Shown piece by piece: positions 9,446-19,114 of a DNA stretch of 64,000 bases. The DNA is from Dokdonella sp. (GTDB lineage: Bacteria; Pseudomonadota; Gammaproteobacteria; Xanthomonadales; Rhodanobacteraceae), in contig JADJQH010000001.1 in the NCBI GenBank assembly GCA_016712865.1, forward strand, positions 186,001 through 250,000. Direction: 5' to 3'. The position numbers were made by a program, and so were the translations under genes. Below the pieces are notes generated by a model. That model did not search any database. It was given only the letters and a program-made list of their open reading frames with translations, and was not told where the DNA came from. How positions within the stretch are numbered: position 1 is the stretch's first letter; each line of letters opens with the position of its first letter.

Positions 9446-9829
9446 TTACTTGTAATCGCGATGGCAGGCACTGCAGGCATTCTTGACATCGGTCAGGGCC
9501 TGCTTGCGATCAGTGCAAGTGGAGGTTTTCGCGGCCTCAACCTGCTTCTTGAGGTCCATGCTGTACTGGTGAAAAACGCGATCGGGTGTTCCGTCGCCGG
9601 GAATTGCGGTTTCGATGTCATCAGCCAGCAAGGACAGCTTGGCCAGAGCATGGCCATCATTCGTGCAATCGGTGCTTGCTGCCGCATCGTTGGCCTGTTT
9701 CAGTGCCTGGCCCATCACCGTCATCAGGCCCCTGGAATAGGCGTGCCGTTGCGATATCGCGTTGTAGGCCATGACCGCGCACACCGCGCCGACGAGAAGG
9801 CCAAGAATTGCACCGATGACAAAACGCAT
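9446..9829 (-). CDS. Cytochrome c'-like monoheme protein with CxxCH at C-terminus
   Basis: 127 residues. An N-terminal hydrophobic segment (FVIGAILGLLVGAVCAVMAY) acts as signal or membrane anchor, the middle is helical, and the C-terminus ends in NACSACHRDYK, a heme c attachment site (CxxCH) four residues before the end. A C-terminal CxxCH after a helical domain is the layout of cytochrome c' and cytochrome c556. A second Cys pair at STDCTNDG and TSTCTDRK may form a disulfide. I chose the ATG at 9829 for the signal sequence. Confidence 0.78.
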   Translation of the reverse strand: MRFVIGAILGLLVGAVCAVMAYNAISQRHAYSRGLMTVMGQALKQANDAAASTDCTNDGHALAKLSLLADDIETAIPGDGTPDRVFHQYSMDLKKQVEAAKTSTCTDRKQALTDVKNACSACHRDYK

Positions 9830-9924
9830 GTTGCGTGCTCCTGAACATGAAATGGGCGGAAACCCGGTAGGCGAGCGGCATGGTAACCTCGCGCGCCGCC
9901 GTTTTGCGTCTCGAATTTCCAGCA

Positions 9925-10722
9925 ATGCAATCCTCTGATCGATTCCGTGGACTTGACCGCCTGTATGGCGCGGGAAGCGCGGCCCGTCTTTCAGGAAAGC
10001 ATGTCTGCGTGGTTGGCATTGGCGGCGTGGGATCGTGGGTGGTCGAGGCCCTGGCGCGCAGTGCCGTCGGACGCATCACCATGATCGATGCGGACGAGGT
10101 TTGCGTCAGCAATACCAATCGCCAGTTGCATGCGCTGGATGGCCAGTTCGGCAAGAGCAAGGTTTCCGTGATGCGCGAACGCCTGCTTGCCATCAATCCG
10201 GCGATGCAGGTGGATGCGCTTGCGGACTTCCTCACGCCGTCGAATCTCGATTCGATGCTGGATCGCGGCTACGACCTGGTCATCGATTGCTGTGACGCAT
10301 TCAGGGTCAAGGTGGAAATGATTGTCTGGTGCCGGCGGCGCAAGCTGCCCTTGATCGTGTGCGGATCGGCCGGAGGGCGTATTGACCCCACCCTGGTTCG
10401 CATTCGCGACCTGTCCAAGACCGAGCATGACGCCATGCTTGCGCTGATCCGCAAGAAGCTGCGCGAGGAATTCCGTTTTCCGCGCGGGCCAAAGCGCTAC
10501 TTCAGCGTACCTGCCGTGTACTCGCTGGAGAACGTGCGCTATCCGCAGGCCGACGGCAGCGTGTGCGGAACGCGTCCGCAAAGCGGCGAATCCAGTCTCA
10601 AGCTTGACTGCGGAGCCGGGCTTGGCGCTGCCACCCACGTCACTGCGACGTTTGCCTTTGCGGCCGTATCAGCCGCGTTGCAAAAGCTGTTGTCCCATGC
10701 AACGGGCAAAGCCAAGGCTTGA
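9925..10722 (+). CDS. tcdA: tRNA threonylcarbamoyladenosine dehydratase (TcdA/CsdL)
   Basis: 265-residue E1-like enzyme that cyclises t6A37 of tRNAs to ct6A using ATP. The nucleotide-binding GIGGVGSWVVEALARSAVG lies near residues 32-50, followed by MIDADEVCVSNTNRQ and the conserved Cys-rich DLVIDCCDA. The Arg/Lys block RFPRGPKRYFSVPAVYS and the terminal region agree with TcdA rather than with MoeB or ThiF. The ATG at 9925 (MQSSDRFRGLDRLYG) fits the family start. It is divergent from the cytochrome gene. Confidence 0.93.
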   Translation: MQSSDRFRGLDRLYGAGSAARLSGKHVCVVGIGGVGSWVVEALARSAVGRITMIDADEVCVSNTNRQLHALDGQFGKSKVSVMRERLLAINPAMQVDALADFLTPSNLDSMLDRGYDLVIDCCDAFRVKVEMIVWCRRRKLPLIVCGSAGGRIDPTLVRIRDLSKTEHDAMLALIRKKLREEFRFPRGPKRYFSVPAVYSLENVRYPQADGSVCGTRPQSGESSLKLDCGAGLGAATHVTATFAFAAVSAALQKLLSHATGKAKA

Positions 10723-10751
10723 GGATCGCCTTCCGGGTCTGGATTAAACAT

Positions 10752-11519
10752 TCAGTCGAGCCTGAACAGGCGAACGGCATTGGCACAGGTGGCCGCTGCA
10801 ACACTCGCTTCGCTTTCGCCACGCAGCCCAGCCACGCTGGCGAGCACCTGTGGCAGCAGGGCAGGTTCATTGCGCCGTCCCTGGTGTCCGTGCATGGGCT
10901 GGTCCGGGGAGTCGGTTTCCAGCAAGAGGAACTCGATCGGCATGTGGGCAACGATCTCGCGCAATCGCCTTGCGCGCTCATAGGTGACCGGTCCGCCGAT
11001 GCCGATGCAGAAGCCGAGCTTCCAGAGTTGTTGCGCCTGCTGAGGACTGCCGGAAAAACTGTGCACGACTCCACGCAGCGGGGCGTGGCGGCGGATGCAC
11101 GCCGTCACCTCGTCCAGGGCCTGGCGGGCGTGGATGATCAAAGGCAGATCGTGCTTGCCGGCCAGCTTGAGTTGGGCTTCGAAGTAGTCGAGCTGTGATG
11201 AAGGGTCAAGACCTTCGATGTGGTGATCGAGCCCGCACTCGCCGATGGCAACGGGTTGCTCGCGCTCGATGATGCGGTGGAGTTCGTCGAGGTGTGAGGG
11301 TTGGTGCTGCGGCAGATAGATCGGGTGCAATCCATAGGCGGGATACAGCCCCGAGTATTGCCGACAGATGGAACCGAGCCGGTTCCAGCCGGATTGGGCA
11401 ATCGCGGGAACAACCTGGCGGGCGACTCCGGAATCACGGGCGCGTTGCACGACCGCATCGCGATCCTGGTCAAAATCCTCGACATCCAGGTGCGAATGGC
11501 TGTCGATGAGGTCGTGCAT
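10752..11519 (-). CDS. TatD-family metal-dependent hydrolase
   Basis: 255-residue TIM-barrel amidohydrolase-like nuclease. Metal ligands are visible in IDSHSHLD (residues 4-11), the Glu in AIGECGLDHH, a His in LPLIIHARQA, a His in VVHSFSG and the Asp in LLLETDSPDQP. TatD enzymes are 3'-5' DNases acting in DNA repair and turnover. An in-frame GTG two codons upstream is an alternative start. The gene follows mgtE by 8 bp and is probably co-transcribed with it. Confidence 0.9.
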   Translation of the reverse strand: MHDLIDSHSHLDVEDFDQDRDAVVQRARDSGVARQVVPAIAQSGWNRLGSICRQYSGLYPAYGLHPIYLPQHQPSHLDELHRIIEREQPVAIGECGLDHHIEGLDPSSQLDYFEAQLKLAGKHDLPLIIHARQALDEVTACIRRHAPLRGVVHSFSGSPQQAQQLWKLGFCIGIGGPVTYERARRLREIVAHMPIEFLLLETDSPDQPMHGHQGRRNEPALLPQVLASVAGLRGESEASVAAATCANAVRLFRLD

Positions 11520-11527
11520 CTGCACAG

Positions 11528-12730
11528 TCAAGGCAGCAGCAACACTGCGGCAAGGCCGAGAAACATGGCCAGGCTGACTATATCGGTGGCTTTGGTGAGG
11601 AATATGCTGGATGCCGTAGCCGGATCCGCGCCCATGCGCTTGAGCAGTTGCGGCACGCCGGCTCCGACCATGCCGGCGATGGTGCAGCTGCCGGCAATGG
11701 CAGCCCAGGTGATGCCGGCGAGGAATACGGCGTCGGCTTGCGACTGCGCGCGTGCGAGCGCGTACATGGCAATACCGCCGAGCAATCCGGTGAGGGAGCC
11801 ATTGAGAAAACCGAGCCAGCTTTCCTTGCACACCAGGCGCCAGCCACGGCCGGGCTTCAGTTCACCGAACATCATTCCACGCAAGGTCACTGCCAGCGCT
11901 TGCGAGCCTGTGTTGTTGCATTGATCGGAAATCACCGGCAGGAACACGGCCAGCAGCACGATCTGGTTGATGGCATCCTGAAAACAGCTGACCACCGCGG
12001 CGGTCAGGAAGGTTGCCAGGAGATTCAATTGCAGCCACGGATGGCGCAGACGCAGGCTGCGACCCCAGGATGTGCTCAGGCGTTCATCTTTTTCCACGCC
12101 AACCATTGAGCCGGCCTGGGCACTGATTTCGAAGGCCTGCTCCTCGAACAGTACCGAGCCACGCACAACTCCGATCAGTTGACCGTGTTCATCACACACC
12201 GGATAGACAGGGTAGTGGCGACGCACCACCTCGCGCATGGCATCGATGACGTCGGCGTCCGGTCGCAGGGAGAACGGCCTTGGCAGCATGATCTCGGCGA
12301 GGGTTTGCCCACTATCGGCAAATACCATTTCCCGAAACGTGACCACGCCAGTGAGACGATTGGCGGAATCGACGACATACACATAGGTGATGAGCGTTCG
12401 CGAGGCAACCGGACGCAACCTGGCCAGCACGTCAGCGACTTTGGCACTCGCCTCGAAGGTGATTGGCGCGGGCTCGGTGAGCCGCCCCACGGACCCTTCC
12501 GGCCAAGCCCTGCTTGCCAACCAGTGTTCGGATGCATCGGTGCCGGCAGCCGAAGTGATGCGGGTGCGCTGCACGGCCCCGAGTCGGTTGAGAATCGCAA
12601 ACCCGCGGCCCGGGCCCAGCGCCTGCAAGGTCTCGAGAATCGCATCATCCGGGAGCGTTGAAACCCTCGATGCGGCGGCCTCCACATCAAGGTCGCGCAG
12701 CTCATCGAGCAACAAGGCATCAGCTTGCAT
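11528..12730 (-). CDS. mgtE: MgtE-family magnesium transporter
   Basis: 400 residues: a short N-terminal domain, two CBS domains (around LITYVYVVDSANRLTGVVTF and YPVYPVCDEHGQLIGVVRGS), then five hydrophobic segments. The transmembrane part has the conserved PVISDQCNNTGSQALAV block (a P-x-x-x-x-x-x-x-x-N-x-G-x-Q pattern lining the pore) and GMVGAGVPQLLKRMGADPA. MgtE is a Mg2+ channel gated by Mg2+ binding to the CBS domains. The cytosolic N domain is shorter than in the Thermus protein (~450 residues). Confidence 0.9.
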   Translation of the reverse strand: MQADALLLDELRDLDVEAAASRVSTLPDDAILETLQALGPGRGFAILNRLGAVQRTRITSAAGTDASEHWLASRAWPEGSVGRLTEPAPITFEASAKVADVLARLRPVASRTLITYVYVVDSANRLTGVVTFREMVFADSGQTLAEIMLPRPFSLRPDADVIDAMREVVRRHYPVYPVCDEHGQLIGVVRGSVLFEEQAFEISAQAGSMVGVEKDERLSTSWGRSLRLRHPWLQLNLLATFLTAAVVSCFQDAINQIVLLAVFLPVISDQCNNTGSQALAVTLRGMMFGELKPGRGWRLVCKESWLGFLNGSLTGLLGGIAMYALARAQSQADAVFLAGITWAAIAGSCTIAGMVGAGVPQLLKRMGADPATASSIFLTKATDIVSLAMFLGLAAVLLLP

Positions 12731-12896
12731 AGGGAATTTCCGTGGACGCGCGATGCTAACCGATGCAAAACGTGCTGAACAGGACGTTCATCCTTGGGCT
12801 TTGGCCATCGCAAACAGACGTTCCGCACGCATTCATTGCCTGAGGGCCAAGCTGCCTCTGCCGCAACATGCGGACAACAAAATCGAGGACCAGACC

Positions 12897-13355
12897 ATGA
12901 CCCACAGAATCCTGCTTGCGGGCTTGACCATGATGTTGCTTGCCGGATGCGTGCCGGCGAATTCCGGCTACGTTCGCGATGATTACGATTACAACCGCGG
13001 CCGCAGCGAGTATCGCAGGGGTTGCGAGAACTGCGGCCAGATATTGCGGATCGAATCCATCGGACAGCGCGGGACCTCCGGTGGAGGGGCTGTGCTTGGC
13101 GCCATCATCGGTGGCGCGCTGGGGAACCAGGTCGGCAAGGGAGACGGCCGCAAGGCGGCGACCATTGCCGGTGCCGTGGCAGGAGGCGTCATCGGCAATG
13201 AAGTCGAACGCGATGGACAGCGCCGCAGCTACTTCCGGATTCTTGTGCGCATGGATTCGGGCAGGACACGGGCTTTCGAGCAGTACCGCATCTACGACCT
13301 GCGTCGCGGCGATCGTGTCTACATCGACAACGGCCTGGTGGTTCCCGGTTACTGA
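12897..13355 (+). CDS. SlyB-like glycine-zipper outer-membrane lipoprotein
   Basis: 152 residues with a lipoprotein signal (TMMLLAGC, lipobox Cys at residue 18). The central GGGAVLGAIIGGALGNQVGK and TIAGAVAGGVIGNEVE are two glycine-zipper helices typical of the SlyB/17-kDa antigen family. The C-terminal part (RILVRMDSGRTRAFEQY, RRGDRVYIDNG) is the usual small beta domain. Family members guard outer-membrane integrity under envelope stress. A bidirectional terminator follows at 13401. Confidence 0.87.
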   Translation: MTHRILLAGLTMMLLAGCVPANSGYVRDDYDYNRGRSEYRRGCENCGQILRIESIGQRGTSGGGAVLGAIIGGALGNQVGKGDGRKAATIAGAVAGGVIGNEVERDGQRRSYFRILVRMDSGRTRAFEQYRIYDLRRGDRVYIDNGLVVPGY

Positions 13356-13400
13356 GGCCGGTCATTGGCGTGATGCAAGCTGCGGCAAGCCACCATCAAC

Positions 13401-13431
13401 AAGAAAGCCGGCGCAAGCCGGCTTTTCTTTT
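13401..13431. terminator. Bidirectional rho-independent terminator
   Basis: A perfect GCCGGC stem with GCAA loop is flanked by AAGAAA on one side and TTTTCTTTT on the other. It sits between the convergent slyB-like gene (ends 13355) and the SleB-like gene (ends 13453) and can serve both. Confidence 0.85.
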
Positions 13432-13452
13432 GTCTGAATCGGGTAGTCCCGT

Positions 13453-13890
13453 TCAGTTGACCCGATAAAAGCTGTGCGCTCCAATCACCGCCAGGGGTTC
13501 GCCCTTCATCCAGCTTGGCGAGGCCTTTGCCTCGGCGACGAAGTGATTGGCTTTGGGGACGACAAAACGCCGTTGGTCGCGGGGCAGTTCCCACATCTGC
13601 AATGCATGATCGGCGACTTTCCAGGCGCGATCCCATGCCTGCGGGTTCTTCAGCATGTAATTCTTGTTGGTTGTGGAAATTGCAAACTGAAGCGGTGCAT
13701 TCACGACTTCGCAAATACTGTCGCCCCACCGACCGCTTTCGCGACGGCGCAGCGCCACCTCTGCGACGGCTGCCTGCCCGAGCTGGGATTCGCTGCGTGC
13801 TTCCAGGTAAATCATGGTTGCCAGACAAGTCCTGTCGGCATCATGTGCTGGCATTATTGAAGCCAGCCAAAGCAACCAGGCCAATTTCAT
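13453..13890 (-). CDS. SleB/CwlJ-like cell wall hydrolase
   Basis: 145 residues with a short hydrophobic leader and then CLATMIYLEARSE, the Hydrolase_2 motif with the catalytic Glu, followed by VAEVALRRRESGRW, NAPLQFA and GAHSFYRV. This is the peptidoglycan lytic transglycosylase-like domain first known from spore cortex enzymes but common in Proteobacteria. The leader suggests export to the periplasm. Target bond not demonstrable from sequence. Confidence 0.85.
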   Translation of the reverse strand: MKLAWLLWLASIMPAHDADRTCLATMIYLEARSESQLGQAAVAEVALRRRESGRWGDSICEVVNAPLQFAISTTNKNYMLKNPQAWDRAWKVADHALQMWELPRDQRRFVVPKANHFVAEAKASPSWMKGEPLAVIGAHSFYRVN

Positions 13891-14423
13891 TGTGCGTTTA
13901 CTCCTGCGTTGGCAGGCCGGGGGGCGGATTCATTGCCCTGTTGCCAGTGATTCGGCGACGAGGCTCCGCTGGTTGGTCCCAGCCTGCAGTCCGCTCCAGC
14001 AGGCAGCGGACATTCCGATTCGCAGGCGGGCATCTGCGCAGATCATGTCCTGATCTGCCGAGTCCACACTGCGCTTGAAAGGGCAACCTGCGCGCGTTCT
14101 CGCTGCGTCGGGTTGTGGGCAAACGTTTGCCAGCTTGTGGCAGTCGCTTTTGCCCGGTGTCTGGCAAGTCCTCTAAGAAGTGATGAAACCGGAGGTAGAC
14201 ATCAATCTTTGAAAACATCCGATGGGGCCCAGCCGCCATCAGCCATGCAACACGGCGCGGAGATTACTTGCTGGCGGGGCACTTGTCACCAAAAAAATGC
14301 TGAATCCTGAACAGGGGATTCAGATTCGGAACTGGCGGAATTGTTGGTTAAACGATACAAAATTCAAACGGCAATATGATGCAATGGGAATTGCGTCGTC
14401 ATCAATCAATTGTTCGCGTTGAC
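13891..14423. other. Intergenic region with no supported gene
   Basis: About 530 bases between two minus-strand genes. Open frames here have no recognisable composition or start signals. A short inverted pair CAAACGTTTG lies near 14121, and the part next to 14424 is AT-richer, which suits a promoter of an upstream minus gene or a small RNA. I see no tRNA or CRISPR. Confidence 0.5.
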
Positions 14424-15254
14424 TTACTTGTATCCGTAAAACCCGCTCAGCATCTTCCGCTGTCCGGCATAGTCCGTTGCGGTGGCCGGGATGAACTTGT
14501 CGACACCCAGTTCCAGCAGCAGGCCACCCAATTCCGGCGCTCCTTCAGCGTTTGCCAGCGCGTCACGAACCTTGTTGCGGACTTCCTCCGGAACCGAGGG
14601 GGCGGCAAGAATGGCATTGCCCGGAAACTCACGAGAGGTATACAACGTTGCCAAGCTGGGATTGCCAAAGGTTTCCAGCATCCAGGTCGGGAACATGGTG
14701 GCGCCGGCTTCGCCGCTGTTGAGAATGTCCAGGCATTCACGCCAGGATGCGGTCGCCGAATTGATATCCGGCTGCTGCACCGGGTCGGAGAAAACTTCCA
14801 TCAGCAGGGCGTAGCCCAGGTTGGGGGCGGGCATGGTGGCAATGCGCGATGACAGTAGCGCGCGCGGGGTTTGGCCATCGAATTCGGAACTGGCCAACAG
14901 CGTGTACGTGGTTGGCTGGGCCTTGCGCACCACGGGCACGAACTGCAAGTGCTGGATGCGGTAGTCGGCAAACTGTGCCTCATCATAGGAAAAATCGGTC
15001 TGGTCGGGCTTGAGGATGTCGCGCCAGTAAACCGAGTAGTTCGGCGAGGTCAGCAGCACGAATTTTTCGCCGGTGGCCTTGCCGAGGTAGTCGAGCAGTG
15101 GCTGATAGATCTGCTTTGCGACCTCCGGGGGATAGGCAGGTTCCGGCGTGAATCGGTATTCGGCGGCCTGCGACGCGGAGACCTGCAAAAGGCTGCCCAA
15201 AGCAAGGGCCGTGGCAAGGCGGCGAATGCGCCGGCATGTCGGGAATGGGTGCAT
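14424..15254 (-). CDS. PhnD-like periplasmic phosphate/phosphonate-type binding protein
   Basis: 276 residues with a signal peptide (ATALALGSLLQVSASQAAEY). The body matches the PhnD/Phosphonate-bd fold: YPPEVAKQIYQPLLDYLGK, then DFSYDEAQFADYR, and the C-terminal VPEEVRNKVRDALANA motif. In ABC systems such proteins deliver phosphonates or phosphite, but no permease or ATPase gene is beside it, so it may work as an orphan sensor or with distant partners. Ligand unknown. Confidence 0.8.
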   Translation of the reverse strand: MHPFPTCRRIRRLATALALGSLLQVSASQAAEYRFTPEPAYPPEVAKQIYQPLLDYLGKATGEKFVLLTSPNYSVYWRDILKPDQTDFSYDEAQFADYRIQHLQFVPVVRKAQPTTYTLLASSEFDGQTPRALLSSRIATMPAPNLGYALLMEVFSDPVQQPDINSATASWRECLDILNSGEAGATMFPTWMLETFGNPSLATLYTSREFPGNAILAAPSVPEEVRNKVRDALANAEGAPELGGLLLELGVDKFIPATATDYAGQRKMLSGFYGYK

Positions 15255-15314
15255 GGTGTCGTGCCTCCAGGTTTCGCTTCACATCAGGTAGCAAGGACGG
15301 TGCCAACCCTGGCG

Positions 15315-16247
15315 TCAGGGCAAGCCGGCGTCCAACAGCGATTGCAGCGTGAGGGAGGCGCCCGGCTTGCCTTCGAGATGCAATCCTGCGCCTGTTTGGT
15401 CGGTATTTGAAAGCACGGCCAGTGCCAGAAACCCCGTGGGTTGGCAGCTTGCGGCGTAAAGAATCGTGCCGGCAACTGTCCCGCCCTCCATTTCCAGCAC
15501 GCAATCGCCGGGCTGGGGCGGAGTGTCGCAGTCTCCCTGCACGCGCACGCAGATGCGCTTGTTGCCACCGCGAAAGTGCAACCTGGCTACGATTTCCTGG
15601 CCCGGATAGCAGCCTTTGTCCAGGCTGGCGGCGCCCAGGCGATCCAGTCCCAATGCCTGCGCAGTGAACTGGCAGGCAAGCGATTCGTGGAGCCAGGGCA
15701 GGCCGGCCATGACGTTCGCCAGTCGCCAGGCTTCAAGGGCCCCGGCGTCCAACGTCTGGGGTTCGACATGACGGGCCACGCGCACGGAACGCGGAGCAGG
15801 TCCAGGCAGATTGAAGCGCCAGCCATCGGGGCTTTCGGCGACTTGCCCATTCTCTATCTGCGTCGGTTCGTCCTCGACGAGATGGAATCCCTGGGCCACG
15901 CTCACCTTGACCTTGGCGCGCAGCACGAAGCGCTGGAGATCGGCAGCCATGGTCGCTGCGCTGCCCATCGGCAGCCAGGCCAGCAGCCGGTTTGCCTCCA
16001 CGCGCAACAGCACGAATACGCAACGTGCACGACCCTGTGCATCCAGCCACGCGCCAATCTGCCAATTGAGTTCGGACAGGGCGAGCACGTCATTGCAGAA
16101 CTGGGCGTGCGCAAATGCGACGGCGTCCTCTCCGCGGATTTCGACGATTTCGGCCTTAGCCAGCGATTTGGGCACGTGGATTTCCGCTCGGAACAGGGCT
16201 TGATGAACAACATGCGTGCTCAGTCGAAGCAAAGCAAGCCCGTGCAT
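15315..16247 (-). CDS. ygfZ: Folate-binding Fe-S cluster repair protein YgfZ
   Basis: 310 residues of the GcvT-like tetrahydrofolate-binding fold. The diagnostic YgfZ motif KGCYPGQE (with the functional Cys) is followed by IVARLHFRGGNKR. YgfZ supports assembly or repair of [4Fe-4S] enzymes, so its position beside the Fe-S-containing succinate dehydrogenase operon, divergently arranged, makes biological sense. The start may be ten or more residues downstream of the ATG at 16247, since the first 25 residues are not conserved-looking. Confidence 0.9.
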   Translation of the reverse strand: MHGLALLRLSTHVVHQALFRAEIHVPKSLAKAEIVEIRGEDAVAFAHAQFCNDVLALSELNWQIGAWLDAQGRARCVFVLLRVEANRLLAWLPMGSAATMAADLQRFVLRAKVKVSVAQGFHLVEDEPTQIENGQVAESPDGWRFNLPGPAPRSVRVARHVEPQTLDAGALEAWRLANVMAGLPWLHESLACQFTAQALGLDRLGAASLDKGCYPGQEIVARLHFRGGNKRICVRVQGDCDTPPQPGDCVLEMEGGTVAGTILYAASCQPTGFLALAVLSNTDQTGAGLHLEGKPGASLTLQSLLDAGLP

Positions 16248-16297
16248 TGGTTGTCAGGACCCGCCACCGGCATTAAGCTTTTGTTTTGAATCCAGCC

Positions 16298-16468
16298 ATG
16301 CCAGACATCACGCCAGTCCCCGAAAATCCCCTGCAGGAGACGACAGCGGAGAAACCGACCGCGTCGGACGCTGCGGGGAAGTCGGTCGAGGAGATCGGTG
16401 GTCGCGAAGGTCCTGATCCCACCCGCTATGGCGATTGGGAGAAGAACGGTCGTTGCATCGATTTTTGA
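16298..16468 (+). CDS. SdhAF4-like succinate dehydrogenase assembly factor (DUF1674)
   Basis: 56 residues. The C-terminal half contains GGREGPDPTRYGDWEKNGRC and ends in IDF, which is the DUF1674 signature (GGxxGPEPTRYGDWExxGxxxDF). The mitochondrial homologue SDHAF4 binds flavinylated SdhA before assembly. The first half is disordered-looking and acidic. It is the first gene of the sdh operon here, 68 bp before sdhC. A TTG at 16286 is an alternative start. Confidence 0.85.
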   Translation: MPDITPVPENPLQETTAEKPTASDAAGKSVEEIGGREGPDPTRYGDWEKNGRCIDF

Positions 16469-16536
16469 GTCTCCGGGTTAACAGCCTTCAGGGATCCGAC
16501 CTTCGAGTCGCCAGCCAAACGTACAAGGCCAGCCAA

Positions 16537-16932
16537 ATGCCCCCAGTCGCTCGTCCGCTGTCTCCGCATCTGCAGGTGTATCGCTGGCAGATCCAGATGG
16601 TCACTTCCATCCTGCATCGCGCTTCCGGAATCGTGTTGAGCGTCGGTGCCTTTGTGTTGGCCGGGATGCTGCTTGCCTTGGCCAGCGGCCAAGAGGCTTG
16701 GGATTGCGCGCGCGGGCTGCTCGCGAGCTGGCCGGGCATTCTGGTCATGATCGGCTTCACCTGGGCCCTGTGCTACCACTGGTTGAATGGCATTCGGCAT
16801 CTTGTTCAGGACGCCGGCTGGGGATTCTCGATTCCCGCGTTCGTGCGCAGCTCATGGGTCTCGGTCATCGGCAGCGTTGTGCTGACTGCGATCGTCTGTG
16901 CGGTCGCGATCTGCTGCGGAGGTGTCGCATGA
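16537..16932 (+). CDS. sdhC: Succinate dehydrogenase cytochrome b556 subunit SdhC
   Basis: 131-residue inner-membrane anchor subunit with three hydrophobic helices. [20 protein letters not shown] followed by LHRASG is the family signature including the Ser/Arg that line the ubiquinone site, and [16 protein letters not shown] contains the heme b ligand His. It anchors SdhAB and passes electrons to ubiquinone. It overlaps sdhD by four bases (ATGA). Confidence 0.95.
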   Translation: MPPVARPLSPHLQVYRWQIQMVTSILHRASGIVLSVGAFVLAGMLLALASGQEAWDCARGLLASWPGILVMIGFTWALCYHWLNGIRHLVQDAGWGFSIPAFVRSSWVSVIGSVVLTAIVCAVAICCGGVA

Positions 16933-17321
16933 ATTCGCCCGATTCCCTGCGCAGCCCGGTCAAGAATGCACGCGGCCTGGGTTCCGCGCGCAGCGGCGTG
17001 CACCATTTCATCGTGCAACGTGCGACGGCGGTGGCCCTGCTGTTTCTGACCGTCTACCTGGTTGTATTGCTGGTCAGCCTCATTGGAGCCGATTATTCGC
17101 AGGCACGCGCAGCGGTCGGGCATCCGTGCAATGCGGTGCTGTTGGTTGCGTTCCTGCTGGCGATGTTCTGGCATGGCAAGCTCGGCTTGCAGGTGGTCAT
17201 CGAAGACTACGTGCACACGCCGGGCCGGGCCCTGGCCTGCCAATTGGTTGTCGTCTTCGCCTGTGCCCTCGCTGCCTTGGCGAGCGTTCTTGCCGTCATT
17301 CGCATTGCTTTGGGGGCTTGA
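16929..17321 (+). CDS. sdhD: Succinate dehydrogenase membrane anchor subunit SdhD
   Basis: 130 residues, three transmembrane helices. [16 protein letters not shown] is the SdhD start motif, and [17 protein letters not shown] contains the second heme-ligand His and the conserved Asp-Tyr of the quinone pocket. The ATG at 16929 overlaps the sdhC stop. It pairs with SdhC to bind heme b and ubiquinone. Confidence 0.94.
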   Translation: MNSPDSLRSPVKNARGLGSARSGVHHFIVQRATAVALLFLTVYLVVLLVSLIGADYSQARAAVGHPCNAVLLVAFLLAMFWHGKLGLQVVIEDYVHTPGRALACQLVVVFACALAALASVLAVIRIALGA

Positions 17322-17323
17322 AC

Positions 17324-19114
17324 ATGTCTGCCTACAAAATCCAGACCCACGAATTCGACATGGTGGTGGTTGGCGCCGGAGGTGCCGGCCTGCGCGCCAC
17401 CTTTGGCCTGGCTGCCAAGGGCCTGAAAACCGTGTGCATCACCAAGGTCTTTCCGACTCGTTCGCACACAGTGGCGGCGCAAGGTGGCATTTCGGCGGCG
17501 CTCGGCAACATGGGCGAGGACGACTGGCGCTACCACTATTTCGACACCATCAAGGGATCGGACTGGCTCGGCGACCAGGACGCCATCGAGTACATGTGCA
17601 AGGAAGCGCCTGCGGCCATCATCGAGCTTGAGCATTACGGCGTTCCGTTCTCGCGCACCGACGAAGGCAAGATCTACCAGCGGCCGTTCGGCGGCATGAC
17701 GACAAAGTACGGCGAAGGCCCGCCAGCCGAGCGCACCTGCGCAGCGGCGGACCGAACCGGGCATGCCATGTTGCACACCCTGTATCAGCAGGCGCTGGCG
17801 CATGACGCGCAGTTCATGATCGAGTACTTCGCACTCGACCTGATCTGGGACTCCAGCGGAGCGTGTTGCGGCGTGCTGGCCCTGGACATGGCCGAAGGCA
17901 CCCTGCACCTGTTCCGCGGACAGGGCACGGTGCTGGCCACCGGCGGTTATGGACGCGCCTATTTCAGTGCAACCTCGGCCCACACCTGCACGGGTGATGG
18001 CGGTGGTCTCGCCCTGCGCTCCGGACTGGCCATGCAGGACATGGAGTTCGTGCAGTTCCATCCCACCGGGATCTACGGTGCGGGTTGCCTGATTACCGAA
18101 GGCGTGCGCGGTGAAGGCGGCATCCTGCGCAATTCCAGCGGCGAGCGCTTCATGGAGCGTTATGCGCCGCACTACAAGGATCTGGCATCGCGCGACGTGG
18201 TCAGCCGCTCGATGACCATCGAGATCCGCGAAGGGCGTGGCGTGGGCGAGCACAAGGACCACCTGCTGCTCGATCTCACCCATCTTGGGCCGGAGGTGAT
18301 CCACGAGAAGCTGCCCGGCATTGCCGAGAGCGCGCGCATCTTTGCCAATGTCGATGTGTCGAGGCAGCCGATTCCGGTGTTGCCGACCGTGCACTACAAC
18401 ATGGGCGGAATTCCGACCAACTATCACGGCGAAGTGGTGCAGCGGGCGGGGGACAACCCGGATCACGTGGTGCCCGGGCTGTATGCCATCGGCGAGGCGG
18501 CCTGTGTTTCCGTGCATGGCGCCAACCGTCTCGGCTCCAACTCGCTGCTTGATCTGGTCGTGTTCGGTCGCTCCGTCGCCAATCGCTGCGCGCAGACCAT
18601 CAAGCCGGGTGCCGCGCAGCGCAAGCTTGCCGATGACGCCTGCGACAAGGCACTCGCCAACCTGGACCGGTTGCGCAATGCCAATGGCAACACACCGACC
18701 GCTGCAATCCGCCTCAACATGCAGCGCACGATGCAGAGCGATGCGGCCGTGTTCCGTACGTCCAAGACCCTGCTGGAAGGCTGCCGGAAAATGGCCGAGG
18801 TGTTCGCCAGCTTCGAGGATGTGAAGGTTTCCGACCGCTCGCTGGTGTGGAATTCCGACCTGATCGAAACCTACGAATTGCAGAACCTGCTGTACAACGC
18901 GGTGGCGACCATCACCTCGGCGGAGCAGCGCAAGGAAAGCCGCGGTGCGCATGCGCACGAGGATTTCCCCGAGCGTGATGATGCCAACTGGCAGAAGCAC
19001 ACCTTGGTCAAGGTGGATGAGAAGGGCAAGGCGAGCTTTGAATTCCGTCCGGTGCACATGTTCACGCTGACGGACGATGTCGGCGTGGTGCCGCCGAAGA
19101 AGCGGGTGTATTGA
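17324..19114 (+). CDS. sdhA: Succinate dehydrogenase flavoprotein subunit SdhA
   Basis: 596 residues, the normal length. FAD binding is shown by [12 protein letters not shown] near residue 14 and the covalent FAD His in [11 protein letters not shown] (His48). Further blocks are [29 protein letters not shown], the active-site [12 protein letters not shown] region, and the C-terminal [17 protein letters not shown]. It oxidises succinate to fumarate in the TCA cycle and complex II. The start lies 2 bp after the sdhD stop. Confidence 0.97.
   Translation: MSAYKIQTHEFDMVVVGAGGAGLRATFGLAAKGLKTVCITKVFPTRSHTVAAQGGISAALGNMGEDDWRYHYFDTIKGSDWLGDQDAIEYMCKEAPAAIIELEHYGVPFSRTDEGKIYQRPFGGMTTKYGEGPPAERTCAAADRTGHAMLHTLYQQALAHDAQFMIEYFALDLIWDSSGACCGVLALDMAEGTLHLFRGQGTVLATGGYGRAYFSATSAHTCTGDGGGLALRSGLAMQDMEFVQFHPTGIYGAGCLITEGVRGEGGILRNSSGERFMERYAPHYKDLASRDVVSRSMTIEIREGRGVGEHKDHLLLDLTHLGPEVIHEKLPGIAESARIFANVDVSRQPIPVLPTVHYNMGGIPTNYHGEVVQRAGDNPDHVVPGLYAIGEAACVSVHGANRLGSNSLLDLVVFGRSVANRCAQTIKPGAAQRKLADDACDKALANLDRLRNANGNTPTAAIRLNMQRTMQSDAAVFRTSKTLLEGCRKMAEVFASFEDVKVSDRSLVWNSDLIETYELQNLLYNAVATITSAEQRKESRGAHAHEDFPERDDANWQKHTLVKVDEKGKASFEFRPVHMFTLTDDVGVVPPKKRVY

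Noticed and set aside
13891-14423. A structural RNA (6S or similar) in the gap
   Set aside because: I could not find the conserved cores of 6S, SRP, RNase P or tmRNA; only ordinary short inverted repeats.
14424-15410. Plus-strand open frames opposite the PhnD-like and YgfZ genes
   Set aside because: Shadows of well-supported minus-strand genes.
17207-19057. 616-codon minus-strand open frame across sdhA
   Set aside because: High-GC antisense shadow; sdhA motifs are unambiguous on the plus strand.
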